This document shows, in pieces, positions 1-7,578 of a stretch of 19,535 nucleotides of DNA; the stretch's first letter is position 1; each line of letters opens with the position of its first letter. This DNA comes from Parvibaculum sp049671045 (lineage in GTDB: Bacteria > Pseudomonadota > Alphaproteobacteria > Parvibaculales > Parvibaculaceae). The notes below the pieces were generated by a model. It searched no databases and was not told where the DNA came from. It worked only from the letters and a program-made list of their open reading frames with translations. The position numbers and the translations under genes are program-made. Location of the stretch: assembly GCF_049671045.1 (NCBI RefSeq), contig NZ_JBATUH010000047.1, positions 1-19,535 of the forward strand, given 5' to 3'.

Positions 1-1922
1 AAACCCAGAATGCTGGGCAGCACGTTCATCAATATGCTGAGAAGGCCGTAGGTGACGCTTCGCAGCGCCAGCGCGATGACGATGCCGATGCCGAACATCG
101 TCATGATGGTGCCGGCGATCATCGAACGGATGTTGAGCCACGAGACATGCGAGAAGAGCACGTTGATGCTCTCGCCCTTCGCCTGCATGGCAGGTGGCGC
201 ATTGGCGGCGAGCCAGCCCTGCGCGGCCTCGTTGAAATCGCGGATATCGCTCGATTTCACATGCGAGAGAATGACTGTGACGCGGCTCGATGAGCGCGAG
301 ACGTTGATCTGATCGTTGAGCGAGGCGCCATAAGGCAGCGAAAGCTCATAGAGCAGGAAATATTGCGCGATCGCGTCGGCGCTGTCGGGAATGGTGTCGT
401 GATCGCCGGGCTTGCCCGCATTGATCTGCTGGTTGATGCGCCGGGTGATGTCGGGGACGGACAGTACGCTGACGACATGCGGCTGGGTGCGTATCCAGGC
501 GACGAAGTCGGAGAGCTTGCGCTGATAGGCGGGATCATAGACGCCGCTGTCGCGCCCTGCCCCGACATCGAACTCGACCAGATTGAGCCCGGTCAGATGC
601 GCCTCCGCGAAATCCGAGGCGCGGCGATATTCGAAGCGGTTGTCGAAATAATGCGTGAAGTCGTCGTCGAGCGTGATCTTCTGGAGCCAGAAGCTCGATG
701 CGACCACGACGATGCCGCAGAAGACGAACAGCCCCAGATAGTAGCGGTTCACGAAGCGGCCGAGCGCGATCATGGCCCGTTCCGACTGGCTGCGGGCGGG
801 CTTGAGGTTCATCAGCGACAGGAAGGCAGGCAGCCATGTGAAGGTAAAGACATAGGCGATGCCGATGCCCATGGTGACCGTGTTGCCGAGATCGCGGAAG
901 GGCGGCGCCTCGGCGAAGTTCATCGACAGGAAGCCGATCGACCCTGTCAGCGCGATGAGGCTGACGGGCTTGATATGGACGCGCAGCGTGTCCCTGAGCG
1001 CCTCGTCCTTGCTCATGCCCTGATCGAGCGATTGCATGGCCGTGGTCACGATGCGGACGGCGGCGGCCATGTTGACCGTCATGATGATGATGGGTGCGGC
1101 GATGCTCGCCGGGTTGATGACGAAGCCGAGCCAGCCCGCAACGCCCATGGCCGAGGCCGCCGAAAGCGCGAGCAAGGTCAGAATGGCCAGGCTCGGCTTG
1201 ATCGAGCGCACGAAGAACAGCATCACGAGGCCGGTGACGACGAGGCTCACCGGAATAAGGAAGGTCGCGTCGCTGACGGATGCCTCCGAGAAGGTGCCCA
1301 TCAGGATCACATTGCCGGTGGTCTTGACCTCGATGCCCGGATGCGCGGTCTCGATGGAGGCGGCAAGCGCGCGGGTGGAGGCGATGATCTCGCGCACCTC
1401 GCGCGACGCCTCGGCGGGAAGGTTGAAATCTATGATGACGCCCGCCGCCTTGCCGTCGGCGGCGATCAGCCGGTTGCGCACCAGCGGATCGGCGAGCGCG
1501 ATGCTCTCGACCTTCGCGCCTTCCTCCGGCGTCGCGTTGAACGGGTCGGGGACCAGTTCGTTGACGGCGAAACTATCCGCATCGGACGTGACATGGGGAA
1601 AGTTGGTGAGGGATTCGACGCGCGTCGAATGGGGCAGCTTCCATGCCTGCTTCGTCAGATCGCCGATGGCGGCGAGCGCCGCCGGGTCCGTGATCTTCTT
1701 GCCTCCGGCCCAGACAACCATGAGGACATTGTTGTTCTGACCGTATTTCCGCTCGAATTTCTGGAATTCGGCAAGTTCTTCGGCCTTCGGGTCGAAGAAG
1801 ACGCGCGTATCGGAAGAAAGCGTCAGCCGGGGCAGTCCCGACACCGCGAGGAGGCAGAGAAGAAGGCACAAGGCCATGACTGTTCGCGGCGCCCCAAACA
1901 CCACGCGATAGAGAATCACCAT
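1..1922 (-). CDS. RND-superfamily (MMPL-type) exporter, partial at left edge
   Basis: Inner-membrane proton-driven exporter of the RND/MMPL type (COG1033-like); the substrate cannot be read from sequence and could be lipid or hydrophobic. I translated 640 codons from ATG 1922 down to the window edge with no stop. Seen: a short cytoplasmic N-terminus, TM1 at about residues 14-33, a large periplasmic loop at about 35-215, a cluster of hydrophobic segments at about 220-372 (including the Asn-rich segment around INPASIAAPIIIMTVNM), another TM at about 395-412, a second periplasmic loop at about 415-600, and a further TM starting near 601. This is the duplicated TM1-loop-TM2-6 plan of RND proteins. 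The family usually runs about 750-870 residues, so the last few helices lie outside the window. Start chosen as the first ATG, with a G-rich stretch upstream. It is divergent from the methyltransferase gene, with a 295-base gap. HpnN-like hopanoid transporters are a related alternative, but no hopanoid gene is visible. Confidence 0.88.
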   Translation of the reverse strand, partial: MVILYRVVFGAPRTVMALCLLLCLLAVSGLPRLTLSSDTRVFFDPKAEELAEFQKFERKYGQNNNVLMVVWAGGKKITDPAALAAIGDLTKQAWKLPHSTRVESLTNFPHVTSDADSFAVNELVPDPFNATPEEGAKVESIALADPLVRNRLIAADGKAAGVIIDFNLPAEASREVREIIASTRALAASIETAHPGIEVKTTGNVILMGTFSEASVSDATFLIPVSLVVTGLVMLFFVRSIKPSLAILTLLALSAASAMGVAGWLGFVINPASIAAPIIIMTVNMAAAVRIVTTAMQSLDQGMSKDEALRDTLRVHIKPVSLIALTGSIGFLSMNFAEAPPFRDLGNTVTMGIGIAYVFTFTWLPAFLSLMNLKPARSQSERAMIALGRFVNRYYLGLFVFCGIVVVASSFWLQKITLDDDFTHYFDNRFEYRRASDFAEAHLTGLNLVEFDVGAGRDSGVYDPAYQRKLSDFVAWIRTQPHVVSVLSVPDITRRINQQINAGKPGDHDTIPDSADAIAQYFLLYELSLPYGASLNDQINVSRSSSRVTVILSHVKSSDIRDFNEAAQGWLAANAPPAMQAKGESINVLFSHVSWLNIRSMIAGTIMTMFGIGIVIALALRSVTYGLLSILMNVLPSILG

Positions 1923-2217
1923 TGATGACGTTTGCCCCCGTGCCCCCACCCCCGGCTTCCGCCCGCGCGGGACGAGGCGCCCCGGCACGTAGCGGACAAG
2001 CGCGCACACTCTAGAGCCATGTCCCACCTTGTGACAATTCACACGACAGGCAGCGAGCGGAGGAAAGCGGAATTTTATGGAAACCCGGCGTTAAGACAGT
2101 GCTGCGAACAATGAGCGTGGGGGAAGCCTGTCCGTGTGCCGGTGTCCATGCGCCGTTCGCGCTGTTTTCCTCCTACCCGTCTTCCAGGATGAAAGGCGCG
2201 AATACGGCAGAAGGCCC

Positions 2218-3531
2218 ATGAGCGGAAATCCAACCATCAATCTGGCGACCGTCGGCACTGCCGAGCTCGAAGCGATGTCCGTTCAGGTCTTCACCGCGTC
2301 GCTCGAGGCGATGTCCGGCGAAGCGATTGCTCGCTTCCGCAGGATGCGCCGCCTCAGCAATCATCATCGTCAGGCGCTCGAGCAATATCTGATCGAACAT
2401 CCGGAAAAGCGCTCGCCGGATGATGAGGAACTCGCGGCAGCGCCCTCCAGGCCGGCAAAAGCCGCGAAGCCCGCACTGCCCGCCAAACCGGCCAAGACCG
2501 TGAAGGCGGCGAAGACGGCCGGCGCCAAAACGGCAAAACAGCCTCTCCTGCCGCAACTCAAGCTGCGCCTGCGCGCCTGGTGGGAAGGCGTCGGGGTCGA
2601 GGACCTTCCCCTTCTCGATGCGGCAAGGGCCAAGGGTAGCAAGAAGCAGAGCGGCGCCCAGCATGTCCGGCGCGAAGCGAAGCCGGGCGCGGAAGGCGCA
2701 GAGCCCGAGGCCGCGGCAGACGCCGACGTTCCACAGCCCGAACTGGTGGATATCAACCAGATGCTCTGGGGCGAAGGGTTCAACCTGCCAGGCGGCGCCG
2801 AATTTACGCTCGGCCTCGTCAGGAACGTGAATTTTCCCGCCGACCGCCCCTGCCTCGACGTATCGCCGGGGCTCGGAGGCGCCATGCGCGCCATCGCGCT
2901 CGCCCGCAAGGTCACGGTCGAGGGGATCGAGCGCGATCCGCTTTTCGCGGCGGCTGGCGCTCATGCGTCCGATCATCTCGGCATGAGCGAGGAAGCGCCG
3001 ATCCGATTCGGAGACCCCGAGGCCGAAAGGCTGCCCGAGGGGCGATACGCCGCGATCATCGCGCGCGAGGCGCTCTACTGCTTTGCCGACCGCAAGGCGT
3101 TTCTCGTTTCGGCGTCGCGCGCGCTCGCCGATGGCGGCTCGCTCGTTCTCACCGATTTCGTGCTCGCCGATCGGCTGCACAAGGATGAAACGCTGGCGAA
3201 CTGGCGCGCGGCCGAACCGCGCAAGCCCGCCCCTGCCACGCGCGAGGATTACGCCGAACTGCTGCAGGAGCTTCGCTACGAGATCAAGGTTTGCGACGAC
3301 CTGACTGCGTCATATGTGCCACTCATTCAGGCCGGATGGCGGCAACTGCTCGCGCATCTGCAAAGTGCCCAACTTTCGCCCGAAAGAGCGGGCATGTTGA
3401 TGAAAGAGGGAAACCTCTGGCTCGCGCGCAGCCGTGCACTGGAAAGCGGACGACTGAAACTCCTCCACATACATGCACTGATGCGCCGGGCACCCAAGCG
3501 CGCATTGAGCGATTCCATGACGATCGAGTAA
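2218..3531 (+). CDS. SAM-dependent methyltransferase with Lys/Ala-rich N-terminal extension
   Basis: A 437-residue protein. The C-terminal half carries a class I Rossmann methyltransferase fold: motif I at about residues 212-222 (CLDVSPGLGGA), the acidic end of strand 2 at about 234-240 (VEGIERD), motif II/III-like YAAIIAREALYCF at about 277-289, and ALADGGSLVLTDFVLAD at about 302-318. The N-terminal half has no fold I recognise: a helical stretch with a repeated LEAMS (17-21 and 29-33), then a low-complexity linker at about 79-108 built from AK/AKP units, and a second charged linker at about 138-175. Substrate unknown. Start at ATG 2218 follows AGAAGG with a short 3-base spacing; an in-frame GTG at 2134 would add 28 residues that look non-coding. 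A frame on the opposite strand (2173-3180) was judged a shadow because only this frame shows methyltransferase motifs. The fold assignment is firm; the function is not. Confidence 0.8.
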   Translation: MSGNPTINLATVGTAELEAMSVQVFTASLEAMSGEAIARFRRMRRLSNHHRQALEQYLIEHPEKRSPDDEELAAAPSRPAKAAKPALPAKPAKTVKAAKTAGAKTAKQPLLPQLKLRLRAWWEGVGVEDLPLLDAARAKGSKKQSGAQHVRREAKPGAEGAEPEAAADADVPQPELVDINQMLWGEGFNLPGGAEFTLGLVRNVNFPADRPCLDVSPGLGGAMRAIALARKVTVEGIERDPLFAAAGAHASDHLGMSEEAPIRFGDPEAERLPEGRYAAIIAREALYCFADRKAFLVSASRALADGGSLVLTDFVLADRLHKDETLANWRAAEPRKPAPATREDYAELLQELRYEIKVCDDLTASYVPLIQAGWRQLLAHLQSAQLSPERAGMLMKEGNLWLARSRALESGRLKLLHIHALMRRAPKRALSDSMTIE

Positions 3532-3545
3532 TCGGGAGGCCGGCC

Positions 3546-3722
3546 TTGAAGCACAAAAGACCAACACCGGAAATCCAGATGCCCGACCAACCCGCGGCCA
3601 TGTCCAAGCCGCGGCGCATCGAGCCCATTTTCGATGCTTCCGGCACGCTTCGCCGTGTCCGGGTCGACCGGGGCACATCCAACGAAGGCACCCATCGCCC
3701 GCAATCGGCGGATCGCGGCTGA
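3546..3722 (+). CDS. possible small hypothetical protein, 58 codons
   Basis: Short open frame just after the methyltransferase stop. A TTG at 3546 is preceded by GGGAGG (3534-3539) with 6-base spacing, which is a good ribosome binding site; an in-frame ATG at 3579 would give 47 residues. The product is basic and polar (contains SKPRRIEPIFDASGTLRRVR), with no membrane segment or motif I recognise. It could be translated from the methyltransferase mRNA, or be a chance frame in GC-rich DNA. It ends 46 bases before the convergent pssA stop. Confidence 0.3.
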   Translation: MKHKRPTPEIQMPDQPAAMSKPRRIEPIFDASGTLRRVRVDRGTSNEGTHRPQSADRG

Positions 3723-3768
3723 GCCTTCCTGCACCAATCGCCGGACCAGAACGACGGCAGCCTGCCCT

Positions 3769-4617
3769 TCAGCCGATCGGCAGATCGTCGTTCTCCGGCG
3801 ACCAGGCGGACGATGTGCGCGCGAGATGCTTGCGATAGCGCGAAACACTGACCGGGATCAAGGCGAGATAGCCAAGCGCAATGCCCGAAAACGCAATCCA
3901 CGGATAATTGAGAATCACGGCCGCCGATAATCCGACGAGCAGGAGGATCGGGAGGACCATTTCACGCTTGATGCGGATGCCCATTCTCTTGCCGGAGAAG
4001 GTGGGGATGCGGCTCACCATCAGAAACGCCACGAAGAAGCAATGCAGCGCGACGACGATGGGCAGCGCCTTGATGCCCGGAACGTCGATGAAGGTGAGAT
4101 AGAGCGGCAGCATGACGATCAGGGCTCCGGCCGGCGCCGGCACGCCAACGAAATAATTGCCGGTCCAGACCGGTTTGTCGGGGTCCTCAAGCGCCACGTT
4201 GAAGCGCGCGAGGCGCAGCGCGCAGCAGACTGCGTAGCCCAGCACCGCAATCCAGCCGATGCCGCCGATCGCATTCAGCGACCAGACATAGAGAACGATC
4301 ACCGGCGCCACGCCGAAATTGACGAAATCCGTCAGCGAATCGAGTTCGGCGCCGAAGCGCGTGGAGCCATGCAGCAGACGCGCGACGCGGCCATCGAGGC
4401 CATCGAAGACCGACGCGACGATGATGGCAACGACCGACGCCTCGAAGCGCCCTTCAAGCGCGAAGCGAATGGCGGTGAGCCCCGCGCAAAGCGCGAGCAC
4501 CGTCAGCGCGTTCGGCACCAGCGTGCGGACATGCACGGGCCCGAAGGGGCGCGCGCGTCGCTCGCGGATCGTCCGGCGGCCATCGGGCCGCGAGCCGAAG
4601 GGCGGAACATTTGCCAT
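3769..4617 (-). CDS. pssA: CDP-diacylglycerol-serine O-phosphatidyltransferase
   Basis: Integral membrane enzyme that condenses CDP-diacylglycerol with L-serine to give phosphatidylserine, the first committed step to phosphatidylethanolamine. At 282 residues it fits the type II PssA family. The CDP-alcohol phosphatidyltransferase signature is complete: D72xxD75-G76xxA79-R80, eight residues, G89xxxD93xxxD97, which ligates the catalytic divalent metals. A Pro/Arg-rich cytoplasmic N-terminus (1-30) is followed by hydrophobic helices to near the C-terminus. It sits 24 bases downstream of psd on the same strand, so the two consecutive pathway steps form an operon. An AGGA Shine-Dalgarno lies about 10 bases before the ATG. 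The 3' end faces the plus-strand methyltransferase/small-ORF unit. Confidence 0.96.
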   Translation of the reverse strand: MANVPPFGSRPDGRRTIRERRARPFGPVHVRTLVPNALTVLALCAGLTAIRFALEGRFEASVVAIIVASVFDGLDGRVARLLHGSTRFGAELDSLTDFVNFGVAPVIVLYVWSLNAIGGIGWIAVLGYAVCCALRLARFNVALEDPDKPVWTGNYFVGVPAPAGALIVMLPLYLTFIDVPGIKALPIVVALHCFFVAFLMVSRIPTFSGKRMGIRIKREMVLPILLLVGLSAAVILNYPWIAFSGIALGYLALIPVSVSRYRKHLARTSSAWSPENDDLPIG

Positions 4618-4641
4618 GGGCTTTTGTCCTTTAACGCCTCG

Positions 4642-5322
4642 TTACTTGTGATGCGGCTCCACGGAAATGGAATCCGCAAGCACGGTTTCGCCGGAAATCG
4701 CCGTCTGCCCCACCGCGACGAGCGGCACGGCGCCCTCGGGCAGATAGACGTCGAGACGGCTGCCGAAACGGATGATGCCATAGCGCTCGCCCGCGCGAAG
4801 CTCGCGGCCCTCCGTCGCGTCGCAGACGATGCGCCGGGCAACGAGGCCCGCGATCTGCACCACGACGATCTGCTGGCCGTCCGCCCGCTCGATGACGAGC
4901 GAGTTGCGCTCATTGTCGTCGCTGGCCTTGTCGAGGCTCGCATTGAGGAATTGGCCGGGACGATAGGCGACGCGCTTCACCTTGCCGCTGATAGGCGAGC
5001 GGTTCACATGGCAGTTGAAGACGTTCATGAAAATGCTGACGCGCGTGCGGCGCATGTCGCCAAGGCCAAGCTCCGGCGGGGGCGAGGCTTCGGTAATCAT
5101 GTTCACGACGCCGTCGGCCGGGCTGATGACGAGCCCTTCGCGCGTCGGCGTCACCCGGTCGGGATCGCGGAAGAAATAGAGGCACCAGATTGTCAGCACG
5201 ACCCCGATCCAGCCAAGCGGCTGCCAGATCAGGAAGAGCACGACCGTGATCGCCGCGAAGATGATGACGAAGCGGTGGCCTTCGCGGTGAATCGGCACCA
5301 GTATCGAGGTCAGGCTGTCCAT
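4642..5322 (-). CDS. psd: phosphatidylserine decarboxylase proenzyme (short form)
   Basis: Converts phosphatidylserine to phosphatidylethanolamine at the inner membrane. The 226-residue length matches the short PSD-A type of alphaproteobacteria rather than the roughly 320-residue E. coli enzyme. Seen: two hydrophobic segments at about 17-50, FFRDPDRVTP at 50-59, SPADG at 67-71 with the likely catalytic Asp70, NCHVNRSPISG at 103-113 with the likely catalytic His105, and FGS at 186-188. Known family chemistry is self-cleavage between Gly187 and Ser188, giving the pyruvoyl prosthetic group on the small alpha chain. Start ATG 5322 has AAAGGA just upstream. It is followed by pssA after 24 bases and preceded by the Atm1-type exporter gene after a 179-base gap, which probably holds its promoter. 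Confidence 0.96.
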   Translation of the reverse strand: MDSLTSILVPIHREGHRFVIIFAAITVVLFLIWQPLGWIGVVLTIWCLYFFRDPDRVTPTREGLVISPADGVVNMITEASPPPELGLGDMRRTRVSIFMNVFNCHVNRSPISGKVKRVAYRPGQFLNASLDKASDDNERNSLVIERADGQQIVVVQIAGLVARRIVCDATEGRELRAGERYGIIRFGSRLDVYLPEGAVPLVAVGQTAISGETVLADSISVEPHHK

Positions 5323-5501
5323 ATGTCCTTTTCCGGTCTCGGATCGCGTTGGGAAGTCGCCAGTCTAGTAAGTTCCGCCGTCTTACGGAAACGATGGAAC
5401 CGCCGAGCTTTCTAGCATGACGCCCTTCCGAACGGAAAACCGTCATGAATTTTTCTGGAATTCGGGGGAAAGCTGGCTTGCCGCGGGGTGCGGGCGCGGG
5501 C

Positions 5502-7424
5502 TCAGCCCTTTCCGGCCATCTCGAAGGAGCCGGAGGCCCGCTCGGCCGGAGAGGCGTCCTCCAGCGTCTCCTTGAGCTTTTCGCGGGCGGCGTCGGCCTC
5601 GCGCTGCCTGTTCCACATGGCGGCGTATCTGCCACCCAGCGCAAGCAGTTCCTCGTGGCGGCCGCGCTCCGCGATCCGCCCGTGATCGAGGACGATGATC
5701 TCGTCGGCGTCGATGACGGTCGAAAGACGATGGGCGATGATGAGCGTCGTGCGGTCCTGCGAAACGCGCTTCAGCGCCGCCTGGATTTCCTTCTCCGTAT
5801 GCGTGTCGAGCGCGGAGGTCGCCTCGTCGAGAATGAGGATCGGAGGATTCTTGAGGATCGTCCGGGCGATGGCGACACGCTGCTTCTCGCCGCCCGAAAG
5901 CTTGAGGCCGCGCTCGCCGACCGCCGTGTCGTAGCCCTTGGGCAGCCGCGCGATGAAGGCGGCGATCTGGGCCTGCTCGGCGGCGGCCGCGACATCGGCA
6001 TCCGTCGCATCCGGCCGGCCATAGCGGATGTTGTAGCGGATTGTGTCGTTGAAGAGCACCGTGTCCTGCGGAACCATGCCGACAGCGGCGCGAAGCGAGG
6101 CCTGCGTCACCTCGCGAATGTCCTGCCCGTCGACCAGCACGCGCCCGGCGGCGATGTCGTAGAAGCGGAACAGGATGCGCGAGATGGTGGACTTTCCGGC
6201 GCCTGAAGGCCCGACGATGGCGAGCGTTCGCCCGGCCGGCACACGGAAAGAGACATTGTCGAGAATGCCGCGATCCTTGTCATAGGCGAAGGAGACGTTC
6301 TCGAAGACGATCTCGCCTCCCCGCACGCCGAGCGGGCGCGCATCCGGCGCATCGCGCACCTCGCCCGGGACCTCCAGGAGATCGAACATCGTCTCCATGT
6401 CGATCAGCGCCTGACGGATTTCGCGATAGACCGTGCCGAGCAGGTTGAGCGGCTGGTAAAGCTGGATGAGATAGGCGTTGACCATGACGAAATCGCCGAT
6501 GGTCATGGTGCCGTCCGCAACGCCCTGCCCCGCCATGAGCATGAGGATGGTGAGGCCGGTGGTGAAGATCGCCGTCTGTCCGGCATTCAGGATCGAGAGC
6601 GAGGTCGTGGTCTTCACCGCGGCGCGCTCATAGCCCTCCATCGAGCGGTCGAAGCGGCGTGCCTCATGCTCCTCATTGCCGAAATATTTGACCGTCTCGA
6701 AATTGAGGAGGCTGTCGATCGCCTTGGTGTTGGCCTCCGTGTCGAGCGTGTTCATCTGGCGATGAAAGCGTGTGCGCCACTCCGTGACCGAAAATGTGAA
6801 GGCGATATAGACGAGGATCGTGATGGCCGTGACGAGCGTGAACCAGATGTTGAACGCCCAGGTGAAGATCACGGCGACGAGCGCAAGCTCGATGATCGTC
6901 GGAATGATGTTGAAGAGCGAGAAGCGCAGCAGAAGGTCGATCGCCTTCGTGCCGCGCTCGATGACGCGCGAGAGCCCGCCCGTGCGCCGCTCCAGATGAA
7001 AGCGCAGCGAGAGCGCGTGAAGATGGCGGAAGGTCTTGAGCGCGAGGGCGCGCACCGCGTTCTGGCTCACCTTGGCGAAAACGCCGTCGCGTATCTGGCC
7101 GAGCAGCACCATGAGGATGCGGCCGACGCCATAGGCGATGATCAGCATGACCGGCACGGCGATGACGGCGCCCGCCGCCGATTTCGGCGAGAGCAGGTTC
7201 GTCGCGTCGCGGTAGAGGAAAGGCACGTAGACCGTGACCACCTTGGAGGCGATCAGCAGCACCATGGCGATGATGACGCGCGCCTTGAGATCGACCCTGC
7301 CCACGGGCCACAGATAGGGAAGAAAGGTGCGGAGCGTCTCCCATTGGCGATGCGTCGCAGGCGCAGCTCCGCCGGTCACGGGATGGGCCCCGCCTTCGCC
7401 GGCCGATGATTTCAGATGCCTCAT
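5502..7424 (-). CDS. Atm1-type ABC exporter (fused permease/ATPase)
   Basis: Half-transporter of 640 residues, homodimeric in the inner membrane. The permease part (about 30-345) has six predicted helices and the Atm1/HMT1-like signatures TEANTKAIDSLLNFETVKYFGN (229-250, the glutathione-site region) and YQPLNLLGTVYREIRQALIDME (323-344). The ATPase part has Walker A GPSGAGKS at 405-412, Q-loop VPQD at about 451-454, signature LSGGEKQ at 509-515 and Walker B ILILDEATSALD at 529-540. Relatives export glutathione-bound sulfur species for Fe-S assembly or glutathione-metal conjugates; which of these applies here cannot be seen. I prefer the start at ATG 7424: an in-frame ATG at 7499 would lie in the loop of a strong hairpin and would add a Pro/Gly/Arg-rich tail unlike a transporter. 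A Shine-Dalgarno is not clear at either site. Confidence 0.92.
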   Translation of the reverse strand: MRHLKSSAGEGGAHPVTGGAAPATHRQWETLRTFLPYLWPVGRVDLKARVIIAMVLLIASKVVTVYVPFLYRDATNLLSPKSAAGAVIAVPVMLIIAYGVGRILMVLLGQIRDGVFAKVSQNAVRALALKTFRHLHALSLRFHLERRTGGLSRVIERGTKAIDLLLRFSLFNIIPTIIELALVAVIFTWAFNIWFTLVTAITILVYIAFTFSVTEWRTRFHRQMNTLDTEANTKAIDSLLNFETVKYFGNEEHEARRFDRSMEGYERAAVKTTTSLSILNAGQTAIFTTGLTILMLMAGQGVADGTMTIGDFVMVNAYLIQLYQPLNLLGTVYREIRQALIDMETMFDLLEVPGEVRDAPDARPLGVRGGEIVFENVSFAYDKDRGILDNVSFRVPAGRTLAIVGPSGAGKSTISRILFRFYDIAAGRVLVDGQDIREVTQASLRAAVGMVPQDTVLFNDTIRYNIRYGRPDATDADVAAAAEQAQIAAFIARLPKGYDTAVGERGLKLSGGEKQRVAIARTILKNPPILILDEATSALDTHTEKEIQAALKRVSQDRTTLIIAHRLSTVIDADEIIVLDHGRIAERGRHEELLALGGRYAAMWNRQREADAAREKLKETLEDASPAERASGSFEMAGKG

Positions 7425-7480
7425 CCTCGAGGTTCCCGGAGCTGGATGCGGGCGGCCCCATGCTGTCCGGCCGCCAATGA

Positions 7481-7518
7481 GACGCCCCGCCCCGGCCATG
7501 TTGCCGGGACGGGGCGTC
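7481..7518 (-). terminator. 16-bp hairpin, probable terminator of the LysM gene
   Basis: Arms 7481-7496 and 7503-7518 enclose a 6-base loop. In minus-strand RNA all 16 positions pair, one as G-U; in plus-strand RNA the same position (7490/7509) would be a C-A mismatch. This asymmetry points to a minus-strand transcript structure. It lies between the LysM gene stop (7579) and the Atm1-type gene start. No good U-tract follows (TCATTGG), so termination may be partial, or the stem may protect a 3' end. Confidence 0.6.
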
Positions 7519-7578
7519 CTGATGGATACCCTTTAAATAGGACCTTCGGCGATTAAGGCAAGCCCGCGGGAGGCTCCC

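Noticed and set aside
363..1925. Long plus-strand open frame opposite the RND exporter
   Set aside because: Composition is Arg/Asp/Gly/His-rich antisense-like, with no motifs; the minus strand gives a clear RND protein.
2009..2037. Possible promoter of the RND gene (TTGTCA, 16 bases, TCTAGA, minus strand)
   Set aside because: The -10 matches consensus at only three positions; not enough to call.
2173..3180. Minus-strand 335-codon frame opposite the methyltransferase
   Set aside because: No recognisable domain; the plus frame contains ordered methyltransferase motifs.
4042..5415. Plus-strand 457-codon frame opposite psd/pssA
   Set aside because: Covers two well-identified enzymes on the other strand and is an Arg/Asp/His-rich shadow.
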